Translations under genes and position numbers: made by a program
Origin: Clitoria ternatea
Lineage: Eukaryota > Streptophyta > Magnoliopsida > Fabales > Fabaceae
Length of the DNA: 64,000 nt
Direction of reading: 5' to 3'
NCBI GenBank assembly: GCA_037962975.1
Contig: CM075673.1
Location: 19,762,001 to 19,826,000 of the forward strand
Part shown: piece by piece, positions 1 to 10,933 of the stretch
Layout: every line of letters starts with the position of its first letter
Numbering within the stretch: the first letter of the stretch is position 1
The notes under the pieces: generated by a model
What the model was told of the DNA's origin: nothing
Database searches by the model: none
What the model saw: the letters and a program-made list of their open reading frames with translations, nothing else

Positions 1-184
1 ACCACAAGGCATTCATGTATATATATATTTAGTCATTCATAATCATTCATCATCAAGATATACAAATTGTGTAATATTCATAGGGCACTTAATATCATCC
101 ATAATAATTCATAGTTTCTCAATAATTCAATAATAAATCATTATTCATATGAAAAATATCATTTTCATCCCTAATAACCATTAT

Positions 185-905
185 AGGTAAGTTTCAGCAT
201 TTTCCAACAACACATATGTTAGTAAAACAGCCATAACATAAGCAAATCAAATCCTTTTTAAGTGATTCCACTTTCTGTAGTTCAATAATAGAATTATCTA
301 CAACTTTCATGAAGACCATAATTTTAAATTCCAAACAGAAACACCACTTATTCATAGAATACAGGACCACCTCAAATAGAGTTTCAAAACGTACATATGT
401 TAGTATTATCCACGATTCTGGAGCTACAAAAATAATTTTGGCATGGGACCAGTTCTAAATTACTCATAACACAAATATATAAAACTTTCATGAAGACAAC
501 AATCACTAATTCTCACCACAAAATTCCCAGTTTTAAAAATAAAATTCATATTTCATGTTAACAGATTTTCAGCTTGAACATACTTCAGTATTTTAGGCAT
601 AACTAGAGCTACAAACATCCTTGTAACTTGAAACCACTTTCTATAGATCCACAACATAAATATCTACAACTTTTGTGAAGACATCAAAGGCTGATTATAC
701 ATGTATAACTCCTAGAATACTAATATATACACAAAACATAGGATAAATATTCCAAACGGATATGTTGTATTATTTTGGCTATAACTCATGCTATAAACAT
801 CCAAATCAGTTGGTTCAGGTCTCAAAATTCACATAACAAAAAGATCTACAACTTTGATGAAGAAGTGAGAATCAAATTCACACGTTTTCAACTTCAAAAG
901 TGAGC
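185..905. repeat. About 183-bp tandem repeat, four diverged units
   Basis: The phrase CTACAACTTTCATGAAGAC and variants recur near 298, 483, 661 and 847. A second phrase of the ACATATGTTAGTATT type recurs near 210, 395, 577 and 763. Both phrases keep the same spacing of about 180-186 bp, so the repeat is a real tandem array and not scattered similarity. Units are strongly diverged. The array lies inside the partial LTR at the left end. Confidence 0.65.
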
Positions 906-1436
906 AATAAGATACGAAAATAATTCTGGAAAATCCTAAGATAGCATACAATTCTACCCATTTCATAATTATTCACAACCCTATCCCCTCTTACTTGGAT
1001 TGAAGATCTTTGGCTGATTGGAAAAGTCCTCCTTACTGTCCTAGCTTCAGCTCGAAGGTGTCGTGATGGAGAAGAGGAATTGAAAGGGAGAAAATTCACT
1101 AACTTACTTGTTCTAAGAGTACCGGTCTTAACAAGAGGTGGTGTTGATAATGCAAAGACAAGTGAGGAACAACTTTCTCGTGAGTGGATTTTTAGTGGGC
1201 TGTTAGTGGGTTGATTGTGGAAGTAATGGAGGTTTAGATAAGAAAGTAAGCTATATTATTGTCCATTTCTGGCCGCCTATATGCTAGAGTGTGCATGATT
1301 GAAGTAGATATATTAAAATATGTATAAGAGGACAAAATTGGTGTCAAAACTTTAATTCTACCACTGTATGCCGACTGAAATTCTACTCGGTCAGCATCTA
1401 AACTGACTGGAAACTACCAGTAGTGTGAAGAAAAGG

Positions 1437-1562
1437 AAATCTGAGTCCCTCTCGCTTAAGCGAAATCCTCACTCGCTTGAGCGAGTGTCATACACTGCAC
1501 TGTCAAGGGGAGTTTCGCTCAAGCAAATACCGACTCGCTTGAGCAAGACACACAAGCCTCGC
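1437..1562. repeat. CTCGCTTGAGCGAG-type near-palindromes
   Basis: Four to five copies of a near-palindromic motif, TCGCTTAAGCGA / CTCGCTTGAGCGAG, occur within about 125 bp. The same motif makes a dense array in the unrelated giant LTR at 40,035-40,605. Confidence 0.7.
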
Positions 1563-1655
1563 TTGGTAGTTGCCTTCACTCGGAGTTCCAGCGTTGTTCA
1601 ATCAGTTAGAAAGGAAAAGACTGGGCAGTAGTGATTGAACCTTCATCCCATCACT

Positions 1656-2560
1656 CGGTTTCCGATCCAAGACCGACCCATCATCCATTTGGTTTCCACT
1701 CAGCAGAATTAATCCAAACCGACTCCTCTTACTCGGTTTTCACGCGGCATAATTTATTCCAAACCGAGTCATTCTTCACTCAGTTTTTCACTCGGTAATA
1801 TATTCCAAAAATGAGTCAACTCCCAATCAGTATACTTGGCAACATCACTCAAGTCTGAGTCATCTCAATCAGTTTTTCACTCGGTTAAATCATTCCAGAA
1901 CGAGTCTTTTCTCACTCAGTAATTTATTTCAAAAACCGACTTCCTTTTCATTTTCTCACGAGTGAAGCTAGTCCAGAATACTTCTGGGCAAACACTTCAT
2001 AGATTCCACTCGGTGCCATCCCACTCGGAGTCACACTCGGAGATCTTTCATTCGGCAAAGTTACACTCAACTTTGAAATAACCCTCTCAGAATTTCTTTA
2101 CTCGGAAATGAATTTTCCTTTGTACTTCTCTTGGAAATGAGGCACTCAGTGAACTTTCATTCAGAAATGAAACGTTTGACAATGATTGACTCGGAAATGA
2201 GTCATTGGAAAATACTTGACTCAGAAATGAATCTTTCTGAGGCGTTTGACTCGGAAACGAGTCATTCAGAGATAATTGACTCTGAAATGAGTCATTTGAA
2301 GCCATTTGACTAGGTAGTGAGTCACTCCAAGGTGAGTCACTCAGATTCTTTCACCCAGAAGTGGTTCTATCAGTCCCACTTCACTCATAAGTGCCTCTGA
2401 GACAAGGACTCCACTCGGAAAAACCCTCTCGGCCATGTTCCACTCGGAAAACACAACCTTCACTCGGAATCTCTACCTTTACTCGGAATTTTTCTCTTTC
2501 ACTCGGAACAGAGTCCCTTTTTCACTTGGACAGTTCTTTCTAAGGCATGTTTCACTCGGA
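1656..2560. repeat. ACTCGG-rich array with an embedded 30-bp tandem repeat (2,178-2,311)
   Basis: The pentamer-like phrase (A)CTCGG or CACTCGG recurs throughout, often followed by TTTTCA or AAATGAG. From 2,178 to 2,311 it settles into a regular 30-bp tandem repeat of the form TTGACTCGGAAATGAGTCAT, about 4-5 copies. Because 30 is a multiple of three, this gives a spurious open frame with a repeating DSEMSH pattern. I do not regard it as coding. Confidence 0.7.
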
Positions 2561-2737
2561 AAAAGAATAACATCTCTAAAGGTTTATATAAATTCCATGA
2601 TTATGTCCAAAAATGGAATTTTTTTTTGAAGTATTACAAACCATCCACTGGGTGTTTTATTCATTGATTATCACTTACAGACCTTTCATACTTCATAATT
2701 TACAAAATAGGACTATTATTAAAAACAGGATGTTACA

Positions 2738-3228
2738 AGCCGCATTTCTCGCATATCATTCCTGTGGCTGTACCTTGTACTTTCTGTCGTGACGTGGATA
2801 CTTTCTGGTATGCAGGGTATCAGTATGTGCATTCCGGCTTGAGCACCTGGCCCACCTCAAGTAACGAGGATTCGGGTAGTGGAACAACCACTTATCCTCT
2901 CAGAGTATAGGCAAATGGTTATGTATAATAAAATAGAGAGAGTGTAAGTGTTGGGTCAGGAGATACAAAGTGCGTTGCGTAGAGCATGCTTCTAACACAT
3001 GGTATGGGAAGAATGGTGTCTTTGCCAATGTCCCTGTGACCACACCTTATACCTTTTACCAGGCAAAACGGATCATATCCAGTGTGTGAGGTGTTGTCTT
3101 AGACATACCGGTATAAGAAGAACGCCTATACGGTCTAGTAGTTCGGTGACCTACCTATAGCTTCGGTAGCACGTAGAAAACAGATAAAATGATACCCTTG
3201 ACCTGGTACCGATATCTAGACCAGATCA
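2738..3228 (-). repeat. Tat-1 3' LTR, outer part missing
   Basis: This 491-bp segment is a close direct repeat of 17,328-17,820. It ends inward at GATCA (3,228), exactly where the complete copy ends at 17,820. The next bases read on the - strand as a short purine-rich tract (GGGATAGA) directly before the LTR start TGATCTGG, a candidate polypurine tract. The part equivalent to 16,911-17,327 is absent and the junction coincides with TGTTACA at 2,731-2,737. Confidence 0.85.
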
Positions 3229-4034
3229 TCTATCCCTAGCTTGTGTGAGGGACTGGTAGAGTTGCTCATATAAGCTAAACTGTCTACATATGAAGTCTTG
3301 ATACCAGTGTAACACTTGAGCATATCTGTAGGTACACGTATGCACCGTACTAATAACCTGCTTATTGATCTGTTCTTAGGATGAGGATGTCGCTCTCAAG
3401 ATGCCTATACAATGGATTCAGACAATGATAGTGGTTGTGAAAGGATCCCAAGGGTTTTGGGAATCAAAACTCTTGGTATTCGAGTGTTATGAATGTGGAG
3501 TCTCAAAACACTTCCAATGATGGGCATTAAATGCCTTTAACACGTGAGTCATAATGGTCTCAGAGCACGTAGTTTCGTAACCGTCACTAAGGCTGTTATG
3601 AGCCTAAAATTTAAATTTTTGGGCCCCTTTCGGAAGAAACTTTTCATGAATCGTCGCCATTTTTACACGCTTGGACTTGAAACGACTACGTCATTTAGCT
3701 CTAAAATGTTGCATTTTCTGACAAATGACACAACTTCTGGTTGGTGGTTGGACCCTTCAATGCCTATAAAAGGAACACTTAGCACTCTCTGGAAAGCATT
3801 TGCATCTGCTACCTTAGTGAAACTCCGTTGAAATTTTGAGAAGACAGTTGCTGCCATTTCTTGCGAAGTTCCTTCCTCTTCCAACCTTACTTCCCTTTAG
3901 GTAACCTTACTTCTCTCTTTTTCTTAAGCTTCTTCATCTTCATTACCTTTATATTGCAATCATGCACCCTAGGTAGAACCGCATTGGTCCTTCGAATAGG
4001 AGGGGGAGTACCCCTTACAGGCCCTTCGGTTATC
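3229..4034 (+). promoter_or_regulatory. Promoter and leader of the Tat-1 antisense gene
   Basis: Non-coding stretch between the 3' LTR and the antisense ORF. It holds a good TATA box, TATAAAAG at 3,765-3,772 on the + strand, in the context CCTATAAAAGGAACACTT. About 270 bp of leader separates it from the first ATG at 4,035. The position and orientation fit an independent promoter for the antisense gene, opposite to LTR-driven transcription. This is inferred from sequence only. Confidence 0.5.
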
Positions 4035-6667
4035 ATGGCGGAAGGATTTCTGTGGGTCCTTCAGGAGTGAGGCCTCGTGGTTCAGGGAGAGGTGAAACCT
4101 CTTCATCAAGGCGGCCAGGGGCTAGGCCTAATCCTGAATCCTCCTCTAGTTCTGAGGCCAACGGTTCCCAAGGAAGCTCGTCAGGTTTGGAATGGTTTCT
4201 CGCTGATAACTTTGCTTTTTACCACAGCACGGACGCCTTTTGCCACGCGACAGATGAGATAGAGATCGTAGGGCATGGTAAAGTTCCAATTCTACGCACT
4301 CAGGAGGGGTGCGTCAACGTTGTGGCACACTGGCTAGACTGGGAAGCCCTAAACAAGACTCACCCTTACTGCTGGGTAGAGGAGGAGTTCAAGGAAATCC
4401 CCTCTTGAAATGCACATGAGGATGGTGGGCCAGTATCCCCACGCTTCAGAGTCTTTGCAGAAGAAAGACTACGTGAGAGGTTTATGGTCTTGGCACCCCA
4501 GCCACGGGAGAGGATCTACCACAAGGTGCTAGACAACTGCTCTGTATATATGTATGACTTCGTCTTCCAACACCTCGGAGTGCGCTTCCCTCTTAATAAC
4601 TTTCAAATGGGCATTCTGAGATTTCTGGAGTGCGCCCCTTCACAAGTGTATCCCAACGGGTAGAGTCTCATCCGCTCTCTCAAGGTATTGGGAGTATATT
4701 TCAACTTCAAACCCACCATGGCTATGCTTTTTTATTACTGCCAGGTGGTCCGCCGTGCAAATAAGAAAGGCGGTCTTGGTTTCGTCACCCTCCACTGTGA
4801 CGCCAAGGTTATAAACTTCAAGTCCTTTACTGAATTTGCCAAGATTGACGGTCAATATTTTAAACAGTATTACACGAGGATCCAGATTCAACCCAATAAA
4901 CCAGTCTTTTGGCTCAGTAAGGACAGCCTTCCAAAGTTTCCCCTTAGCTGGACCCATGAGCATTTCTTGTTCGCGAGCCAGGCTCACTTTACAGAGGAGA
5001 GTGAACTCTCTGCCCACTCCATCGAAGTAGTGAGTTCCTTGAAGGCGTTCATTATTGCCCATAAGGAAATCTCCAGCAAGCGTCTTTTGGGGTCCACGCT
5101 CATCAGAAATGAATATTTAAGTAATAATCTTGTTTCTTTATTCTACTATGGTAATCTGATGTCTTCTTGCTATTGATATTCTCTTTCCCTCTTTTTTCAG
5201 ATTGGATAGAGAGGAATAGTCCTGAAATGCTTGCCTTGAAATCCTTGCTAGGAGACAACGACTCTTCATCTGAGGGCAAAGAAAACAATGTTCAGGCCAA
5301 AAGAAATGCCACCAAGGCCATGGATGAGTTCATTCCTCTGACCTCCGAAGAAGGCGACGACCCCCTCTCCTGGAGTCTCAAGCTGATGAGGAGGAGACCT
5401 CACAGTAAGAACAACCAGAAGGGAAAAAGAAAAAGGGCAGGCTCGTAAAGACCACTGATAAGAAGGACCCTACCACCGTGCCTGAGAAGAAGTAGAAAAT
5501 CTTACATGAAGCCGGCGTGGGAGGCACAACAACGTCTTCCGGGGCAGTCTCTAAGCCCACTACCCGTCCTACTCCTCCAACTTTCCCGTGGGTGAGGATG
5601 GATCTGCCCACCAATTCTTTCCTCACTCCATTCTTGGTTTATAAGGGGCCCATACCGGCTGCTTTGCCATCTCCGTTGTATAAACTTCATCCTACTCTAG
5701 AGGTGGAGGAGATGAAGGATGCAATCGCAGCTGACAAGTGGAAACTGGCTGAGCTAACCGGCCTCCTTGATTCTTTGAGCCGCACCGTCCACAATGTGAA
5801 GGAAGTGGATGAGCTGGCTTCCAAGCTAAAGCATGTGAACATTTCCACTGCTAAGGACAGGGCTCACTTGAAGACAACAGAGGAAAAGCTGAAGAAGGCC
5901 TAGGAGTTGGAGCTAGAACGTTCCGTGGAAGTATCCGTACTGAAGAACATGGTCAAATATCTTAAAGGAAAGGTTTCTAAACTTCAGGCGGAGGCGATTG
6001 GGGTTCCTCAGCTTAAGGAGGATCTCAGGTGGAGAAACAAAAGAGTGCTCAACTCTTTAAGGACCTGAAGGTAGCTGAGGCTGGGAAGCTCAAAAGCAGC
6101 AAAGAATTTACTACGAGGGAGAGGGAGCTGCTTAAACAAATTGAAGAGTTGAAGCAGGGGAGTGCCACAGCTAGGTCATTGGAGAAAGAAAATGCCAAGA
6201 TGAAGAAGGACCTAGCTAAGGCAAAAGCCAAGGCATCCAAGGCTGTAGAGGTTTGCTCTACCGTGGCATATGAATCCTTTGGCTTAGCTGTCTGTCAGAT
6301 TTTCTATCGCAACCCCGGAGAGAACTTCAACTTATATGGTATGAGCCCTTTCTATGAGTTCCACAATGGGAAGCTAGTTGTGGTAGTTAATGGCTGGCAT
6401 GAGGAACCTTCTTCTTCTCTATACGAGCTGCCACATCTCCCGCAAGGCCAGAGCATGGGACCTTATCCAGCTATTCTGGGCCAAGAAGATCCTAAGGAAA
6501 AAGAGTCGGCCCAGGAAGGGGAGCCCGGAGGTGAGAAGACCCAAGGCGACAGAGCAGAAGAGTGGTCCGTTGAGGATAATACTAGAGAACGCCCTGGTGA
6601 GGATGGTGGGAAGGAGGACGGAGGAAAAGAGGCTAGTATGAATGAAGATCAGACGCTCGCCTCTTAG
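4035..6667 (+). pseudogene. Antisense ORF of Tat-1 (plant 'putative gypsy-type transposon' domain protein), decayed
   Basis: Encoded opposite to Tat-1, between pol and 3' LTR. ATG at 4,035 gives MAEGF; a frameshift near 4,050 then joins a Ser/Gly/Pro-rich leader and an acidic/aromatic segment to about 4,405. Another frame continues with YMYDFVFQHLGVRFP and CAPSQVYPNG, then a TAG at 4,661 in place of an expected Trp, and LGVYFNFKPTMAM. This is the PF04195-type domain that annotators often call a transposase (gypsy type). A likely intron (GT near 5,115, TTTTTTCAG ending at 5,201) precedes a downstream exon. The C-terminal half (5,517-6,667) is a Lys/Glu-rich coiled coil with a stop at 5,901, followed by an acidic tail. 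The function of these proteins is unknown. At least two stops and two frameshifts mean this copy is dead. Confidence 0.75.
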
Positions 6668-7300
6668 CTTTATATGTTTCTTACTCTTACTGCTCTGTGT
6701 TGGGATCAACTCGAGTTTTAATTCAAGCTCTGAACCATTATGTATAAATTTGATTTGTTAAGTGAACAAATTTCCTTCTTTAAATATTGTCTCTGGTATG
6801 ATTACAACGGATATCTGTAATGACACAACCCTTTAAATTTTTTCCAATAAACTTGTTAAATTTTACCTTCGTAAAATTCGTTAAGTCGTTCTCTGAACTG
6901 AGACTTCGGATTAGGTTGTAATAACAGCGCTATAGAACGGGGCATCAGATAATACATGTACTGTCCCCAAGCGTGTGTCGGTTGAAGAGAACATAAGTAT
7001 TTATTGCAAAACAATGTGTTTCACTTTAAAGGACGGGAGCTTTAGTCCGCTTTGATAATAGATGTGCTTAGTGATTTACTTAAAGAGAGGTATCGTTCAA
7101 GATAGAAGTAATGATCAGGCATATCTGTCTACAAGAATCTGCCTCAATTATAAGGATAGTAACTGGGCCTTCAATAACAAGAATGGTGATTGGAATTGTC
7201 CACGCCAGGAGGTATACCGTCAATCATAAGAATGATGAGTGACATTATCTGTCCTGGGGGATTTTACCTCAATCATAAGGATGATAATTGGGTCTTCATC
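6668..7300. other. Non-coding spacer of Tat-1 with diverged short repeats
   Basis: There is no open frame of note. From about 7,140 to 7,290, phrases like CTCAATCATAAGGATGATAA and variants recur at roughly 55-60-bp spacing, leading into the clearer tandem array that follows. It lies between the antisense ORF and the end of pol, the hypervariable 3' untranslated zone of Tat elements. Confidence 0.5.
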
Positions 7301-7555
7301 GGTGTTCAGCCAAACCTACTAACCATTCCCAGGGTTCGGTTTTAATCCTACAACCTGGGTTTTCTAATGGGGTTCGGCCAAACCTACAGCCCATTTCCTG
7401 AGGTTCGGTTCAATCCTACAACTCAGATCTTCACCGGTGTTCAGCCAAACCTACTAACCGTACCTGGAGTTTGGTTTAATCCTACAATCCAGGTCTTCTA
7501 AGGGGGTTCGGTACAGCCTTGAAGGAGGTCTGATCCTATAACCCTTTGGTTCACT
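7301..7555. repeat. About 67-bp tandem repeat in the Tat-1 3' region
   Basis: GTTCAGCCAAACCTAC or GTTCGGCCAAACCTAC starts near 7,304, 7,373 and 7,439, with a decayed fourth start near 7,506. Each start is followed by a GGTTCGGTTTAATCCTACAA block, giving a period of 66-69 bp and about 3.5 copies. Tandem arrays in this position are documented for Tat/Ogre elements and can seed satellite DNA. Confidence 0.75.
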
Positions 7556-7734
7556 CGAGGAGTTACATCGCCAATTACAGAATAGGTAATTGGGATCATC
7601 CGTCCTGAAGGTCTCCACACAAACTGGTGTAATGCTATAAATCGCAACATAAGAAAGAAAAGTGAAGACATCATGTTCATAAATTGAAGTCTCATTGAAT
7701 TGAATGTGTATTACAAAGAAAGCATAGTTGAGGT

Positions 7735-7800
7735 CATGCCTCGTTAAAACCTTCTTGAGAAAACCCATTAGGAAAAAACTCAAGTAAGGAAAAAGAGTAC
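7735..7800 (-). other. Conserved T-rich motif just downstream of pol (Tat-1)
   Basis: Read on the - strand: a GAGTTTTTTCC block, then GGGTTTTCT, then AAGGTTTTAACGAGGC. The same three blocks in the same order occur on the + strand downstream of Tat-2 pol (23,497-23,545). The two elements are otherwise strongly diverged here, so the motif looks constrained. Role unknown; RNA processing or a secondary plus-strand priming site are possibilities. Confidence 0.6.
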
Positions 7801-7849
7801 ATGTCGTCTTACCAACTAGCTGTAGTAAATGTGTAAGTTCTGAGTGTTC

Positions 7850-9120
7850 CACTTGTTACGGATTGGTGTGCCATCAAAATTCTTTAACCGATATGACCCT
7901 TTGCCAGTCACCTCGGACACTCTGTAAGGGCCTGCCCATGTCGGTGCTAATTTGCCTTGGTGAGCAAACTTGTTCCCACACTTGCCTTCCTTAAAACGAT
8001 ATCTCCTACGTTGAATGCTCTGTGCTGAACGCGCTTGTTGTATCGGTGGGCGGCCTTTGCTTTAATTGTCTGATCCCTGACAAAAGCTTCTTCTCTAAGC
8101 TCTTGAAGAACATCTAACTCTGATGCCAGATTGACATTATTATTCTCCTCAGAAAAGTACTCCACCCTTATTGACCTGGTCTGGATTTCCACCGGAATCA
8201 TCACCTCAACATCATAAGTAAGGCGATATGGAGACTCATTGGTGGAGGAGTGGGGTGTAGTGCAGTATGCCCACAAGACAAGGCACAGCTTATCCGTCCA
8301 TCTGCCTTTTGCTTCACCCAGACGCTTCTTTAGCCCCTTCAGTACTTCTTTATTTGCTACCTCGGCCTGGCTATTCGTTTGAGGATGTTCGCCAGATGAG
8401 AAGATTTAGACTATCCCCAGTCCTTCAAGTAATTCTGTGAACTTCCTGTCAGTAAATTGCGTGTCGTTGTCAGTAACGATCTGTCCTGGGACTCTGAATC
8501 ATGCTATGATGTTCTCACACATGAAGCGTCGTGTCCAAGCTGAGGTGATGTGTACAATGAGCTCTGCCTCTATCCACTTGGTAAAGTAATCCACCCTAAC
8601 TATGAGATACTTGATTCCACCAGGCGCTGTTGGGAATAGACCCACGATATCGAGGCCCCACTAATGAAAAGGCCATGGTACGGCGGATGTAGAAAGTTCT
8701 TGGGTAGGCGTGTGATGAAGATTGGAAAATCTCTGACACGGATCGCACTTCTTTAAAAACTTAATGGAGTCTTTCTTCATTGTGGGCCACTAGTAACCCG
8801 TTCTTAGAACCTTCCTCATTAGGCTTCTACCTCCGGTGTGGTGTCCACATTGTCCCTCATGTACTTCTTCCAGCACACCTCGTACCTCATTTTCGTTCAA
8901 ACACCAGAGGTATGGCATAAAAAATCCCCTCTGTATGAGCATGCCATCTACCAATGTAAAGTAAGCCAGCTCCTTTTTCAACTTCTTCCTCTCCAAGTCA
9001 TTAGTAGGCAGTTGCCCGTCCACGAAGTATCGTATGTAAGGAACTACCCACGAATTCTCGTAGAAGGCGCGGTATAATATTGCATTCAATGACAGAGTCA
9101 AAGGGATACTGGGCGATGTC
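7850..9120 (-). pseudogene. Tat-1 integrase (decayed)
   Basis: Would insert element cDNA into the genome. The N-terminal HHCC zinc-binding segment reads HEGQCGHHTGG...CDPCQRF. The catalytic core shows WGLDIVGLFPTAPGG and VDYFTKWIEAE, then the second Asp in TDNDTQF, then HPQTNSQAEVANKEVLKGLK carrying the catalytic Glu. The C-terminal part includes the RYNKRVQHRAFNVGDIVLRK block typical of Ty3 integrases. Stops occur just after the zinc domain (TGY*WPT), before the core and near the second Asp, so several frames must be joined. It follows the second RNase H in normal Ty3/gypsy order. Confidence 0.85.
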
Positions 9121-9149
9121 AGAGTGCTCTGCACCACTGTGGTTGTACT

Positions 9150-9590
9150 CCCAGGTTGCTTCGTACTCGCTAATCTAGAAAGCATATCCACCCTGGTGTT
9201 CTCATCTCGAGGTACGTGTTTAAACTCCAACAATACAAATCTCTCTTTTAGCTCATTCACACAATTCAAGTAAAACTGGAGCTGGGGTTCACGAACCTGA
9301 TACTCTCCCTGAATCTACGATATCACCAGCTGTGAATCGCTACAGAGGGTTACTTCTGTTACTCCAATATCAATTGCGGCTCAGAGCCGACAAGCATCAT
9401 ACTCAGCTTGGTTGTTGGAAGTTTTAAAATTGAACCAAAGAGAAATTTCCAAGGAGACGCCATCATCACTCTCAACCACGACACCTGCTCCACATCCTTT
9501 ACTATTCGACGAACCATCGACATAAACGGTCCAGTGAGCACAAAGTGCGGCTGGGTCTACCCCCGTCATCTCCACAACGAAATCAGCCAA
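9150..9590 (-). pseudogene. Tat-1 second (archaeal-type) RNase H
   Basis: After the usual Ty3 RNase H comes a second RNase H. It reads WTVYVDGSSNSKGCGAGVVV (first Asp), NNQAEYDA (Glu), CSDSQLV (Asp) and HVPRDENTRVDMLSRLA (last Asp). All four D-E-D-D catalytic positions are recognisable. The domain is a diagnostic acquisition of Tat-lineage elements and replaces or supplements the degenerate first RNase H. Frame changes near 9,360 and 9,300 interrupt it. Confidence 0.8.
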
Positions 9591-9611
9591 AACTTAAGCC
9601 TTGATAGCGCC

Positions 9612-10900
9612 TCATGGTTCATAGGAAACTTCAAACTCTGAAAGCTCGATAGACCACTTAATCATCCTCCCTGCGAGGTCCGGCTCGCTCAGCACAGCGT
9701 GGAGTGGCATATCTGTTCTCACCATAATTAGGTATGCGTGGAAGTACGATCTTAAACGACGTAAAGCCCAAACAACTACGAGGGCGGCATTCTCGATCTT
9801 CTGATACCAGCCCTCAGCTCCTTCTAGCATTTTAGTTTTAAAATACACTGTCCTCTGCCCCTCCAGGGTCTCCTTGACTAATGCTACTCCCAAAGCTTCA
9901 TCCGAGATTGCCAAATACAAGATGAGAGTTTCTCTGGGGTCAGGTTTTACCAAGATCGGAGGGCTCGACAACACCTCCTTGAGCTCCTGAAAGGCTTGCT
10001 CTTGCTCCTGTCCCCACTCGAACTTCTTAGATTTCTTCAACACTTTATACAGGGGAAGGGATCTATGTGTCATCTTAGGCATGAATCGAGCCAAGGCTGC
10101 CACCTTCCCATTCAAAGATTGAACCTCCCTCAGGTTCTTCGGACTTTGCATGTTCAGTCTTGCTTGGAACTTCCCCGGATTGGCCTCAATGCAACGCTGA
10201 GTTAACATGAAACCCAAGAACTTCCCAGCTGGGACAACAAAAGTGTACTTCAATGGGTTTAGCATCATGTTACATTGCCCAAACGCATGAATACCTGGCG
10301 CAGATCTTCAATATGATCACCCCTAGCTGGGGTCTTGACTATGATATCATCAATGTACACCTCTACCAGCTTGGTGTGCATGCCTTCAAACACCTTATTA
10401 ATCATACGCTGGTAAGTGGCCCCAGCATTCTTCAAACCAAAGGGCATGACGGTGTAGCAGAAAACACCGCGGTCATTGACTAAAGCCCTCTTCTCTTGAT
10501 CCTCCTCCCACATCAGAATCTGGTTGTACCCCAAATATGCATCCATAAAACTCAGGTACTGATAACTAGAGGAATCATCCACCATTCGATCTATATTAGG
10601 GAGAGGATACGGATCCTTTGGGCAGCAACGGTTGAGGTCCACATAATCAATACGCATCCTCTATTTACCATTGGCCTTCTGGATCATCACCATGTTCGAG
10701 AGCTAAGAGGAATAACGGATTTCCCTGATAAATTCGGCCTTCAGCAACTCCTCTGTCTGCTCACAAGTTGCTTTCTACTTCTCTGGCCCTAATCTTCTTT
10801 TCTTTTGGGTGACAGGCCTTGTCTCTAGATAGACAGATAGTTTGTGACAGCAGAAGTTAGGATCCATCCCAGGCATGTCCGTAGCAGTCCATGCAAAAAG
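9612..10900 (-). pseudogene. Tat-1 reverse transcriptase plus Ty3-type RNase H
   Basis: Copies element RNA into DNA. Visible blocks in order: FAWTATDMPGMDP, RMRIDYVDLNRCCPKDPYPLPNID, LSFMDAYLGYNQI, FCYTVMPFGLKNAGATYQRM, the catalytic YIDDIIVKT (YxDD intact), GFMLTQRCIEANPGK, and the connection segment with FEWGQEQEQAFQELK. The first RNase H follows (LYLAISDEALGVALVKE...). In-frame stops lie near 10,660, 10,710 and 10,750, and a break near 10,265 splits the RT, so the protein cannot be made intact. High-confidence family call. Confidence 0.9.
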
Positions 10901-10933
10901 GTCCTTAAATTCCTGGAGGAGTGCGAGAAGACG

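Larger units (their letters stand above)
1..2737. mobile_element. Partial LTR of an unidentified Ty3/gypsy-like element (right end only)
   Basis: No coding potential is visible. The stretch ends at 2,731-2,737 with TGTTACA, a typical LTR terminus. Immediately afterwards the sequence becomes the Tat-1 3' LTR, starting in mid-LTR at the position equivalent to 17,328. The simplest reading is that this element is inserted in the Tat-1 LTR, and that the missing outer 417 bp of that LTR lies beyond the left edge of the window. It contains three internal repeat classes, listed separately. Orientation and lineage cannot be told because no internal domain or PBS is visible. Confidence 0.5.

Noticed and set aside
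2131..2313. Open frames on both strands with repeating DSEMSH / NDSFPSQ patterns
   Set aside because: Direct by-product of a 30-bp tandem repeat inside an LTR; open on both strands with no start context or homology.
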